Assembly: GCA_910578735.1 (NCBI GenBank)
Contig: CAJTSQ010000016.1
Location: 1 to 47,180 of the forward strand
DNA: 47,180 nt
Direction: 5' to 3'
Source of the DNA: an uncultured Oscillospiraceae bacterium
Lineage (GTDB): Bacteria; Bacillota; Clostridia; Oscillospirales; Oscillospiraceae
Shown here: piece after piece, positions 1 to 7,408 of the stretch
Layout: every line of letters starts with the position of its first letter
How positions within the stretch are numbered: position 1 is the stretch's first letter
Notes under the pieces: generated by a model
The model's input: only the letters and a program-made list of their open reading frames with translations
Told to the model about the DNA's origin: nothing
The model's database searches: none
Translations under genes and position numbers: made by a program

Positions 1-635
1 GGGGGCTGGGGGCTGGGGGGCTGGGGCGTGACGGAGGGGGTGGTATTCCCTACGTCTGTACTCTCTGCAGGGCTGAGGCTCTGTGTATACTCCCGCAGGC
101 GGCTGTTAATCAGGTTCCGGGCTCCATCCACAAAGCGGGCGTCGTCCAGCACCGCATCGGCGCTTCTGACGCGCACTAAAAATCCCTGGGGGATGTAAGA
201 CAGCTGGGTGTAGCTGTACTCCAGCCCGAAGAAAGAGCAGACCGTGTTCAAAGGCAGATAGGGCCGGCCATGGCGCATAATGGACCTGGCGTTGTAGGTC
301 ACCCCCGTCATGTCGTCCCGGCAGACACCGGTATCCAGCTCAAACACCAGAATCTGCTTGAGGTTGAACACGCTGACCGTCTGGCCAAAGCGGTTGTAGC
401 TGGAGGACAGGCCCAGGCTGACGTTGACGCCGTTCATGCCGGCATCGAAAACGGTGTAGGGCACATAGAGCGTTCCGCCGAACCAGCAGGGCATGGTGTC
501 GGAGGTCAGAGGGGTCACGCTGTCGTTGATCCCGGTAAAATACAGGCTGACCGCCGAGGCCGGCATGGGCCAGGCCAGCCCCAGCATCAGCGCCAGCGCT
601 GCGAGGACAGACTGGATTCGGCGTCTTTTTTTCAC
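1..635 (-). CDS. Secreted protein with copper amine oxidase N-terminal-like domain (partial, 3' end outside window)
   Basis: The visible 211 codons start at a GTG (635-633) preceded by a GGGAGGG ribosome binding site 8 bases away, and run off the left edge. The first ~28 residues (VKKRRRIQSVLAALALMLGL and on to PASA) form a typical Sec signal peptide with a basic N-terminus, a hydrophobic core and an A-S-A cleavage site. The mature part has repeated patterns such as GTLYVPYTVFD and RPYLPLNTVCSFFGLEYSYT. These resemble the copper amine oxidase N-terminal-like domains found in many secreted clostridial proteins. The visible end becomes a linker rich in proline (TPQPPSPQPP). A second, perhaps enzymatic, domain probably follows outside the window, so no function can be given. 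It is transcribed divergently from the gene at 814, from its own good promoter. Confidence 0.75.
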   Translation of the reverse strand, partial: MKKRRRIQSVLAALALMLGLAWPMPASAVSLYFTGINDSVTPLTSDTMPCWFGGTLYVPYTVFDAGMNGVNVSLGLSSSYNRFGQTVSVFNLKQILVFELDTGVCRDDMTGVTYNARSIMRHGRPYLPLNTVCSFFGLEYSYTQLSYIPQGFLVRVRSADAVLDDARFVDGARNLINSRLREYTQSLSPAESTDVGNTTPSVTPQPPSPQP

Positions 636-674
636 GGAGCTCGCCCTCCCTTCCCAGTTTTGGTTGCGTTCTTC

Positions 675-703
675 ATTATAACATAGTATAATCGGTGGAG
701 CAA
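675..703 (-). promoter_or_regulatory. Sigma-A promoter of the secreted protein gene
   Basis: On the minus strand TTGCTC (703-698) and TATAAT (680-675) are separated by exactly 17 bases. The start codon lies 40 bases downstream of the -10 box. Confidence 0.65.
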
Positions 704-759
704 GCATCCAAAATTTAAAGAATTTTTAATGAAAGCTAAACGGTCCTTCAACTCGGCCG

Positions 760-768
760 TGTTATAAT
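760..768 (+). promoter_or_regulatory. Extended -10 promoter of the DUF4342-like gene
   Basis: TGT-TATAAT gives a full -10 hexamer with the TGn extension. No convincing -35 hexamer lies 16-18 bases upstream, which is usual for extended -10 promoters. It faces the gene starting at 814. Confidence 0.5.
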
Positions 769-813
769 AACGGCATCAATAGACTACGGCCCACAAGAAA
801 GGAGCGGCATTCA

Positions 814-1404
814 ATGGAGATTACACTGGAAATGGCCGAGCGTCTGCGGGAAAAGGCCAATGTCAGCTACACCCAGGCCAAGGAGGCCCTGGAGTACAGC
901 GGCGGCAATCTGCTGGACGCGCTGATCTATTTGGAGGAAAATGGGGCTATCCCTCGGATGGAGGGAGCCTATTTTTCCACGAAAAGCGAGGTGGCCCCTC
1001 CCCCGTCCGAACCGGAACCGCTCCCCGCCCAGCTGCCCCCCAAGGTGAAAAAGAAGTCTAAACCTCCCCGTCCCAATAAGGGCGGCGGCAAGCGCTTTTT
1101 CGCCACTCTGCGCCGCTGGCTGGTGGACAATGAGCTGGAAGTCTGGCGCAAGGGCCAGCCCATCACCGCCCTGCCGGTGCTGATTTTGCTGCTCCTGCTG
1201 TGCTGCGCCTTCTGGGTCACGGCCCTGGTGCTGGTGCTGGGGCTGTTTCTGGGCTTCCGCTACCGCTTCTCCGGCCCCGACCTGGACCGGGACAACCTGA
1301 ATGGCATGATCGGCAACCTGGCCGATACCGCCTCCGACCTGGGCCACAAGGTCATGGAAGAACTGAAGCACGACTGGCACTCCGATGAGCAGGGCAAGAG
1401 GTAA
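814..1404 (+). CDS. UBA-like / DUF4342-type membrane protein
   Basis: 196 residues. The first ~47 residues (ITLEMAERLREKANVSYTQA, then EALEYSGGNLLDALIYLEEN) match the ubiquitin-associated-like three-helix fold that opens DUF4342 proteins and resembles the EF-Ts N-terminal domain. A proline/lysine-rich linker follows, then a hydrophobic region at about residues 118-150 that can cross the membrane once or twice, then a polar tail. The ATG has an AAAGGAG site 10 bases upstream. It stands first in a run with the response regulator, flavodoxin and histidine kinase genes, so it may be co-transcribed with them. The biochemical role of the family is unknown. A membrane adaptor that binds a partner through the UBA-like head is only an inference. 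Confidence 0.75.
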   Translation: MEITLEMAERLREKANVSYTQAKEALEYSGGNLLDALIYLEENGAIPRMEGAYFSTKSEVAPPPSEPEPLPAQLPPKVKKKSKPPRPNKGGGKRFFATLRRWLVDNELEVWRKGQPITALPVLILLLLLCCAFWVTALVLVLGLFLGFRYRFSGPDLDRDNLNGMIGNLADTASDLGHKVMEELKHDWHSDEQGKR

Positions 1405-1447
1405 GGGCGGCCTTTGGCCCTCCGCAGAAGCCACGGTCAATCAGAAC

Positions 1448-1471
1448 GGGCGGATGATATCCGCCCCTACA
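1448..1471 (+). repeat. Short palindromic element, CCCTACA type
   Basis: GGGCGGAT-gat-ATCCGCCC followed by CTACA. It lies in the 5' leader just before the ribosome binding site of the response regulator gene. Related copies occur at 2670-2795, 2810-2833 and 44324-44400. Confidence 0.6.
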
Positions 1472-1487
1472 GTACGAGGTGAGAGAA

Positions 1488-2168
1488 ATGTCCGAACACA
1501 TCCTGCTGATAGAGGATGAGGAAAAGCTGGCCCGCATGGTGGAGCTGGAGCTGAAATACGAGGGCTACCAGGTGGAGAAGGCTCTGGACGGCCGTAAGGG
1601 CCTGGAGCTGGCCCTGAGCGGCTCCTTCGATCTGGTGCTGCTGGACATCATGCTGCCCCAGCTGTCCGGCATGGAGGTACTGCGCCGGCTGCGGAGGGAG
1701 AGCGCGGTCCCTGTGATTATGTTGACCGCCCGGGACAGCGTCATGGATAAGGTGGCCGGGCTGGACTCAGGGGCGGACGACTATATCACCAAGCCCTTTG
1801 CCATCGAGGAGCTGCTGGCCCGCATCCGCGCCGCTCTGCGCGGCAAGGGCGGCACCGCCGCCCAGAATATCCCCCTGGCGGCGGGTCCGCTGGTCATGGA
1901 CGTGGAAAAACACCAGGTTACCGTCCGGGGACAGAACGTGGAGCTGACCAAAAAGGAGTTTGACCTGCTCCACCACCTGCTGGAAAATAAAAACCGGGTT
2001 CTCACCCGGGAGGCCCTGCTGGACGCGGTGTGGGGCTTCGACTTTGTGGGGGAGACCAACTCAGTGGACGTCTATATCCGCTTTCTCCGCAGCAAGCTGG
2101 ACGACGCCTTCGGGCTCAAGCTGATCCACACCGTCCGGGGCGTGGGCTACGTCATCAAGGAGGAGTAA
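1488..2168 (+). CDS. OmpR/PhoB-family response regulator
   Basis: 226 residues from ATG 1488, chosen because GAGGTGA sits 6-7 bases upstream; a GTG at 1479 falls inside that site. Residues 1-118 are a receiver domain with acidic pocket E9-D10-E11, phospho-acceptor D53 (VLLDIMLP), T80 and K102. Residues ~130-226 are a winged-helix DNA-binding domain (LTKKEFDLLHHLLENKNRVL and VDVYIRFLRSKLD). All key receiver residues are present, so it should be a phosphorylation-controlled transcription factor. Its likely partner kinase is encoded at 2853, separated only by a flavodoxin-like gene. The regulated genes cannot be read from the sequence. Confidence 0.95.
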   Translation: MSEHILLIEDEEKLARMVELELKYEGYQVEKALDGRKGLELALSGSFDLVLLDIMLPQLSGMEVLRRLRRESAVPVIMLTARDSVMDKVAGLDSGADDYITKPFAIEELLARIRAALRGKGGTAAQNIPLAAGPLVMDVEKHQVTVRGQNVELTKKEFDLLHHLLENKNRVLTREALLDAVWGFDFVGETNSVDVYIRFLRSKLDDAFGLKLIHTVRGVGYVIKEE

Positions 2169-2170
2169 CC

Positions 2171-2674
2171 ATGGTTATTGTATACCGTTCCAACACCGGC
2201 TTCACTAAGGCGTACGCCGAAATGCTGGGCAGGGCGGAACAAATGAAGGTCTGCCCTCTGGCCGAGGCCCAGGGCAAGGTGGGTCCCGGGGAAACCATTT
2301 TCTACATGGGCCCTCTGATGGCGGGCCACATCTCCGGCCTGGATCAGGCGGTGAAAAAATTCACCGTCAAGGGGGTGTGCGGCGTGGGCATGTCTCCCGC
2401 CTCCTCCCAGGTGCTGGAGACTCTCTCAAAGGCCAACTACGTCCCCCACGCCCCCATCTTCTACCTTCAAGGGGGCTGGGCCCCCAAAAAGGTGGGCTGG
2501 CTCAAGCGCCGGATGGTGAACATGGTCACCAAGTCCACCCGGGAAGCCCTCCGGGACAAGGGCAGCCGCCGCACCCCCGAGGAGAACAAACAGCTGGACT
2601 TCCTCCTCCACGGCGGCAGCTTTGTAGCCTTCGAGAACCTGGAATCCATCCACAGGTGGATGAAGACCCTGTAG
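2171..2674 (+). CDS. Flavodoxin-domain protein
   Basis: 167 residues, beginning two bases after the stop codon of the response regulator gene, so translation is probably coupled. The N-terminus (MVIVYRSNTGFTKAYAEMLG) has the strand-loop-helix of flavodoxins, with the phosphate-binding S/T-x-T-G-x-T loop seen as SNTGFT. A second loop (YMGPLMAGHISGL) matches the flavin-contact region of Flavodoxin_5/protoporphyrinogen-oxidase-like members. The protein probably binds FMN and acts as a cytoplasmic redox protein. It lies between response regulator and kinase genes, which could mean that it is part of a redox-responsive circuit or simply an operon passenger. Its stop codon TAG lies inside the palindromic element that starts at 2670. 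Confidence 0.8.
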   Translation: MVIVYRSNTGFTKAYAEMLGRAEQMKVCPLAEAQGKVGPGETIFYMGPLMAGHISGLDQAVKKFTVKGVCGVGMSPASSQVLETLSKANYVPHAPIFYLQGGWAPKKVGWLKRRMVNMVTKSTREALRDKGSRRTPEENKQLDFLLHGGSFVAFENLESIHRWMKTL

Positions 2675-2795
2675 GGACGCTTCACGAAGCGTCCGCCCCG
2701 TTCCAGCAACCGCACCGTATCCCGGGATACACCATATTATGGGCGCGCCGTATTATCGTACCGCAGCAGCGGACGCATCTTGATGCGTCCCTACA
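2670..2795. repeat. MITE-like element with 11-bp terminal inverted repeats
   Basis: The perfect terminal inverted repeats are TGTAGGGACGC (2670-2680) and GCGTCCCTACA (2785-2795). Each end also forms its own hairpin (GGACGCTTC-ac-GAAGCGTCC and GGACGCATC-tt-GATGCGTCC). The left end overlaps the flavodoxin gene's stop codon. The 126-base length and absence of an ORF suggest a non-autonomous element or REP-like structure. Confidence 0.6.
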
Positions 2796-2809
2796 GAGTT
2801 CTGTACAGC

Positions 2810-2833
2810 GGGCGGACAATGTCCGCCCCTACA
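2810..2833 (+). repeat. Short palindromic element, CCCTACA type
   Basis: GGGCGGAC-aat-GTCCGCCC followed by CTACA. It lies directly before the GAGGGAGGTG ribosome binding site of the histidine kinase gene and is nearly identical to the copy at 1448. Confidence 0.6.
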
Positions 2834-2852
2834 TCCGAGGGAGGTGAACCCC

Positions 2853-4340
2853 ATGCCCCGCAGCAGCCGGCACCGTTTTCAGACCCCGCCCCCGGCGGAC
2901 CCCATCGCCGCCGCCCGGGACTCCTCCCTGGCCCTGCGGCTGAACATCAGCTTCTTTCTGCGGCAGCTGGGCATCTTCCTGGTGATGGACCTGCTGCTGC
3001 TGGCTCTGGCCACCGCCGGCATCTTCCTTTATGCGGAAAACCGGTGCGCCGACGTGGCCGCGCTGGTCGGTGAACGGGGGGTGCCCTCCCAGGACGCCCT
3101 GGCCTGGATGGAAGCCAGCGACTACACCATCACCAGGCTGGACCGGGAGCCCCGTGGAGAACATTTCTCCATTAGCTCCACTCTGCTGTTCCCCAACCGT
3201 TCAGAGATCGAGGAGGGGCGGCACTCCTGGAACCTCAGCGAGTTTTACACCATCGAGCTGCCCAACGACGGCCAGCCCTACGCCATTACGGTAAATCTGT
3301 CCGGTATCTATACCGGCCTGTATTGGGCCGGAGTTGTACTCCTGGTCTGCCAGGGCCTCTCCCTGGTGACCAACCTGTTCCGAAGCAGAAGCTCTATCCG
3401 CAAAGTACTGCGGCCCATTCAGGACCTTGCCGCCACGGCGGCCCGTCTCAACTCCATGACCCATATGTCCAAACGGGAGATCGAGAGTCTAGCGGTTGAG
3501 CTGGACAAAATCGACGCCGGCCATCTGGACAGCCGCATCGACCTGCCCCCCACCCAGAAGGAGCTGCGCTCCCTGGCCCAGTCCATCAACGAGATGATGG
3601 ACCGGGTGAACCAGGCCTATAACGCCCAGATGCGCTTTGTCTCTGACGCCAGCCACGAGCTGCGTACCCCCATCGCCGTCATCCAGGGCTACGCCGCCCT
3701 GCTGGACCGGTGGGGCAAAAGCGATCCGGAGGCCCTTCAGGAGTCCATCGACGCTATCCGGGGGGAGGCCGCCGCTATGGAGCGGCTGGTGGAGCAGCTG
3801 CTCTTTCTGGCCCGGGGAGACAACGACTCTCAGCCGGTCAAGCGCGAGGTTCTGGACCTGACCCAGCTGGCCGGCGAGGTCCTGCGAGAGGAGGAGATGA
3901 TCCATCCGGAGCGCACCTTCCTCCCCCGCTGGGGGGAGGACCCCGTCAGCATATATGCTGACCCCGGCCTGATTAAACAGCTGCTGCGCATCCTTATGGA
4001 CAACAGCTTGAAATACAGCCCGGAAGATGGCCGCATTTACCTCCGGGTGACGTCCAGTCAGGACTATGTCCGCCTCACCGTCCAGGACGAGGGAATGGGC
4101 ATCTCCCCCGAGGGCATCCCCCATATCTTTGAGCGATTCTACCGTACCGACCGGTCACGAGACCGAAAAACCGGCGGCACCGGCCTGGGCCTGTCCATCG
4201 CCAAGTGGATCGTAGAACACCACAGCGGCTGGTTTGAGGTGGTATCCCGCCTGGACGCAGGCACCCGCATCACGGTCGTCCTGCCCGCCTGCCCGCCGGA
4301 AGTGCGCGGCGAACCCTCCCCAGACCAGACACAGCCATGA
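2853..4340 (+). CDS. Membrane sensor histidine kinase with HAMP domain
   Basis: 495 residues from ATG 2853, 7 bases after a GAGGTG site; an upstream GTG at 2844 falls within that site. A transmembrane helix at ~36-60, an extracellular sensor loop of ~90 residues (61-150) and a second helix at ~151-175 are followed by a HAMP region (~180-255). The phospho-acceptor helix has H268 in SDASHELRTPIAV. The catalytic domain has the N box around N384 (LMDNSLKYSP), G1 DEGMG (412-416), an F box and G2 GGTGLGL (441-447), so all kinase motifs are intact. It likely phosphorylates the regulator encoded at 1488. The loop matches no recognised sensor domain, so the stimulus is unknown. A strong hairpin terminator begins just after the stop codon. 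Confidence 0.93.
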   Translation: MPRSSRHRFQTPPPADPIAAARDSSLALRLNISFFLRQLGIFLVMDLLLLALATAGIFLYAENRCADVAALVGERGVPSQDALAWMEASDYTITRLDREPRGEHFSISSTLLFPNRSEIEEGRHSWNLSEFYTIELPNDGQPYAITVNLSGIYTGLYWAGVVLLVCQGLSLVTNLFRSRSSIRKVLRPIQDLAATAARLNSMTHMSKREIESLAVELDKIDAGHLDSRIDLPPTQKELRSLAQSINEMMDRVNQAYNAQMRFVSDASHELRTPIAVIQGYAALLDRWGKSDPEALQESIDAIRGEAAAMERLVEQLLFLARGDNDSQPVKREVLDLTQLAGEVLREEEMIHPERTFLPRWGEDPVSIYADPGLIKQLLRILMDNSLKYSPEDGRIYLRVTSSQDYVRLTVQDEGMGISPEGIPHIFERFYRTDRSRDRKTGGTGLGLSIAKWIVEHHSGWFEVVSRLDAGTRITVVLPACPPEVRGEPSPDQTQP

Positions 4341-4373
4341 AAAACCGCCGAAGCAGATTGCTTCGGCGGTTTT
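4341..4373. terminator. Bidirectional terminator between kinase gene and rpsU
   Basis: Perfect 15-bp stem AAAACCGCCGAAGCA / TGCTTCGGCGGTTTT with a 3-base loop and A/T-rich arms on both sides. It can end both the kinase transcript (+) and the rpsU transcript (-). Confidence 0.9.
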
Positions 4374-4378
4374 GGCGC

Positions 4379-4561
4379 TTAGTAGAATTTCTTGCGGTTC
4401 TTGCGGGCGGCCTCAGACTTCTTGCGGCGCTTGACGCTGGGGCTCTCGTAGTGCTCACGCTTACGGACCTCGGCCAGCACTCCAGACTTGGCGCAGCTGC
4501 GCTTGAAGCGCTTCAGGGCGCTCTCCAGAGACTCGTTCTCTCTCACACGGACTTCCGACAT
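4379..4561 (-). CDS. rpsU: 30S ribosomal protein S21
   Basis: 60 residues, the normal length of S21. The sequence shows the family pattern: VRVRENESLESALKRFKRSC near the start and a strongly basic tail (VKRRKKSEAARKNRKKFY). S21 sits on the small-subunit platform near the 3' end of 16S rRNA and helps translation initiation. The ribosome binding site is GGAGGGAGGG, 8 bases before the ATG. The gene has its own near-perfect promoter in the gap behind leuS and ends at a bidirectional terminator. Confidence 0.97.
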   Translation of the reverse strand: MSEVRVRENESLESALKRFKRSCAKSGVLAEVRKREHYESPSVKRRKKSEAARKNRKKFY

Positions 4562-4636
4562 TTATATTTCCCTCCCTCCGCGCGCGGCGGGGATTTCCCG
4601 CTCACGTAGGGCCATGTTTATGGCTTTAACATTGCT

Positions 4637-4665
4637 ATTATATTTCCTTTTCGGCCATCTGTCAA
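4637..4665 (-). promoter_or_regulatory. Consensus sigma-A promoter of rpsU
   Basis: TTGACA (4665-4660), a 17-base spacer and TATAAT (4642-4637) on the minus strand give a fully consensus promoter. It lies in the leuS-rpsU gap, so rpsU need not depend on leuS read-through. Confidence 0.85.
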
Positions 4666-4693
4666 GAGAAGATTTGTAAACAGCCTGTGAATA

Positions 4694-7201
4694 TCACGCC
4701 TGAGGCTTGAAGATCAGGCTGACCAGCTTGCCCTTGACCACGATGGACTTCACCAGGGCCATCCCCTCGGCCAGCTTGGCGATCTTTGGTTCGGCCAGGG
4801 CGGCGGCCACCACGTCCTCGTCGGAGGCGTCGGCGGGCACCACAATGTTGGCCTTCACCTTGCCGCCTACCTGAACGGCCATCCGGGCGGTGGCAGCCAC
4901 CGTCTTGCTCTCGTCATACTCCGGCCAGGGCTGGAGGCATACCTGTCCGCCATAGCCGTTCATCTCCCACAGCTCCTCACACAGGTGGGGGGCAAAGGGA
5001 GAGAGCATGAGCAGCAGGGCCTTGTAGTCGCCCCTGGTGGCTCCCTTGGCGTAAAAGTCGTTGACCAGGGACATAAGGGCGGCAATGGCGGTGTTGAACT
5101 TCATAGCCTCAATGTCGTCGGACACCTTCTTAATGGCCCGGTGGACCGCCATCTCGTTCTCAGCGGAGTAGCCGTCCCCCTCCTTCAGCTTCTCGTTCAG
5201 GTTCCACACCCGGTCCAGGAACTTCTTGCAGCCCCGGACGGACTCGTCAGACCAGGTGGCGGTCTTTTCAAAGTCGCCGATGAACATGATATACAGGCGC
5301 ATGGTATCCGCGCCGTAGTCCCGGATGACGTCGTCGGGGTTGACCACGTTGCCCAGAGACTTGGACATCTTCACCGCCGGCCGCAGGGCCTGACTGCCGT
5401 ACTTGTCCATGAGGGCCTGCTTCTCCGCCTCAGACTCCACGTTGCCCACATAGTGGGGGTTCTTGCCCAGAATCATGCCGTGGCTGGTGCGCTTGGCGTA
5501 GGGCTCGGCGTGGGGGATCACCCCAATGTCGTGGAGGAAGTTGTTCCAGAACCGGGAGTAGAGCAGGTGGAGGGTGGTATGCTCCATGCCGCCGTTGTAC
5601 CAGTCCACCTGGCCCCAGTAGTCCAGGGCCTCCTTGGAGGCCAGGGCCTGGGTGTTGTCCGGGTCCATATACCGCAGGAAGTACCAGCTGGACCCGGCCC
5701 ACTGGGGCATGGTGTCGGTCTCCCGCTTGGCGGGACCGCCGCAGCAGGGACAGGTGGTGTTCACCCAGTCGGTCATCTTGGCGATGGGAGATTCACCGTT
5801 ATCGGTGGGCTCGTAGCTCTCCACCTCGGGCAGCAGCAGGGGCAGCTGGTCCTCGGGCAGGGGCACCCAGCCGCACTTCTCGCACCACACCATGGGGATG
5901 GGTTCGCCCCAATACCGCTGGCGGGAGAACACCCAGTCCCGGAGCTTAAAGTTCACCTGTTCGTGGCCAATGCCCTTCTCCTCCAGCCATTTGGTGATGG
6001 CGGGGATGGCGTCCTTGACGGTCATGCCGTTGAGGAAGTCGGAGTTGACCATGATGCCGGTCTCGTCCTTGGCGGTGAAGGCCTCCTTCTGCACGTCCTC
6101 GCCGCCGGAGACCACCTCGATGATTTCACAGCCGAACTTCTTGGCAAAGGCCCAGTCGCGGGTGTCGTGGGCGGGGACGGCCATGATGGCCCCGGTGCCG
6201 TAGGAGGCCAGGACGTAGTCGGAGATGAAGATGGGGATTTCCCGGCCGTTCACCGGGTTGACGGCTTTCACGCCTTTTAGCATGACGCCGGTCTTTTCCT
6301 TATCAGCGGCCAGCTCGGTGCGCTCGAAGTCGGACTTCTTCCCGGCCTCTTCCACATAGGCGGCCACCTCGTCCCAGTTAGACAGCTTGTCCTTCCACTC
6401 CTTCACAAAGCGGTGCTCCGGGGAGATGACCATGTAGGTTGCGCCAAAGAGGGTGTCGGGCCGGGTGGTGAAGACCACGATGTCGTCCCCGGTGGTGGCC
6501 TTAAAGGTGACCTCCGCGCCGGTGGACCGGCCAATCCAGTTGCGCTGCTGGGTCTTGACCCGGTCGATGAAGTCCACCGTGTCCAGTCCGTCGATGAGCT
6601 TCTGGGCGTAGGCGGTGATCTTCAGCATCCACTGGGATTTCTCCTTGCGGACTACAGGAGCGCCGCACCGCTCGCAGACGCCCTCGACGACCTCCTCGTT
6701 GGCCAGCACGCACTTGCAGGAGGTACACCAGTTCACCGGCATGGTGGTCTTATAGGCCAGGCCGTGCTTGTACAGCTGGAGGAAAATCCACTGGGTCCAC
6801 TTGTAGTAATTGGGGTCGGTGGTGTCCACACACCGGTCCCAGTCGAAGGAGTAGCCCAGCATGTGGAGCTGCCGGGTGAAGTTTTCGATGTTCTGCTTGG
6901 TGACGATGGCGGGGTGGATGTGGTTTTTGATGGCGAAGTTCTCGGTGGGCAGTCCGAAAGCGTCGTAGCCGATGGGCAGCAGGACGTTGTAGCCGTTCAT
7001 CCGCTTCTTCCGGGCGATCACATCCATGGCGGTGTAGGGCCGGGGGTGGCCCACATGGAGCCCGGCGGCGGAGGGGTAGGGAAACTCCACCAGACCGTAA
7101 AACTTCGGCTTGCTGGTGTCGCCGTTCTTGCAGGCGAAGGTCTTCTCGTCCTTCCACCTGGTCTGCCATTTCTTCTCGATGGCGGCAAAATCGTACTTCA
7201 A
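4694..7201 (-). CDS. leuS: Leucyl-tRNA synthetase
   Basis: 835 residues if translation begins at TTG 7201, nine bases after an AGGAGA site. This gives the usual (M)KYDFAAIEKKWQ start; an in-frame codon at 7231 would add ten residues not typical of the family. The class I signature HVGH is at residues 49-52 and KMSKS near residue 610 (VKMSKSLGNVV). A zinc knuckle (CTSCKC...CERC) and the CP1 editing domain with TTRPDTLFG and GTGAIMAVPAHDTRDW are present. A second cysteine cluster (WCEKC, CPCC) follows. The enzyme charges tRNA-Leu in the cytoplasm and edits mischarged products. The C-terminal anticodon-binding and tail domains are complete. No T-box leader was found upstream. Confidence 0.97.
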   Translation of the reverse strand: MKYDFAAIEKKWQTRWKDEKTFACKNGDTSKPKFYGLVEFPYPSAAGLHVGHPRPYTAMDVIARKKRMNGYNVLLPIGYDAFGLPTENFAIKNHIHPAIVTKQNIENFTRQLHMLGYSFDWDRCVDTTDPNYYKWTQWIFLQLYKHGLAYKTTMPVNWCTSCKCVLANEEVVEGVCERCGAPVVRKEKSQWMLKITAYAQKLIDGLDTVDFIDRVKTQQRNWIGRSTGAEVTFKATTGDDIVVFTTRPDTLFGATYMVISPEHRFVKEWKDKLSNWDEVAAYVEEAGKKSDFERTELAADKEKTGVMLKGVKAVNPVNGREIPIFISDYVLASYGTGAIMAVPAHDTRDWAFAKKFGCEIIEVVSGGEDVQKEAFTAKDETGIMVNSDFLNGMTVKDAIPAITKWLEEKGIGHEQVNFKLRDWVFSRQRYWGEPIPMVWCEKCGWVPLPEDQLPLLLPEVESYEPTDNGESPIAKMTDWVNTTCPCCGGPAKRETDTMPQWAGSSWYFLRYMDPDNTQALASKEALDYWGQVDWYNGGMEHTTLHLLYSRFWNNFLHDIGVIPHAEPYAKRTSHGMILGKNPHYVGNVESEAEKQALMDKYGSQALRPAVKMSKSLGNVVNPDDVIRDYGADTMRLYIMFIGDFEKTATWSDESVRGCKKFLDRVWNLNEKLKEGDGYSAENEMAVHRAIKKVSDDIEAMKFNTAIAALMSLVNDFYAKGATRGDYKALLLMLSPFAPHLCEELWEMNGYGGQVCLQPWPEYDESKTVAATARMAVQVGGKVKANIVVPADASDEDVVAAALAEPKIAKLAEGMALVKSIVVKGKLVSLIFKPQA

Positions 7202-7259
7202 TGCAAACACTCTCCTGTATTGTCTGGCCAAAGGACCGAATCGACCGTAATTCTATGTC

Positions 7260-7288
7260 ATTATAGCGGAACAGTCGAATAATTACAA
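7260..7288 (-). promoter_or_regulatory. Sigma-A promoter of leuS
   Basis: TTGTAA (7288-7283), 17 bases, TATAAT (7265-7260) on the minus strand. The predicted leader is only ~50 bases, too short for a T-box. Confidence 0.7.
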
Positions 7289-7346
7289 GATATTTTTTAA
7301 AATCGCCCGTCCAATTTTCCGAAGGCCCCAGCCCTCCAGGTCCCTC

Positions 7347-7375
7347 TTGCCGTTTCGCCCCAGCCCTGCTATAAT
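7347..7375 (+). promoter_or_regulatory. Sigma-A promoter of the gene at 7409
   Basis: TTGCCG (7347-7352), 17 bases, TATAAT (7370-7375). It is divergent from the leuS promoter. Confidence 0.65.
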
Positions 7376-7408
7376 GTACCAAACAGCCTGGCAAAGGAGG
7401 CAGCCCCT

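Noticed and set aside
2030..2170. Upstream extension of the flavodoxin-like protein.
   Set aside because: It overlaps the response regulator in another frame; the ATG at 2171 begins the flavodoxin fold.
4985..6280. Plus-strand open frame of about 430 codons.
   Set aside because: It is the reverse of leuS, with repetitive Gly/Val/His content and no start signal.
7202..7300. T-box leader upstream of leuS.
   Set aside because: The leader is ~50 bases and has no TGGNACCNCG-type sequence or antiterminator fold.
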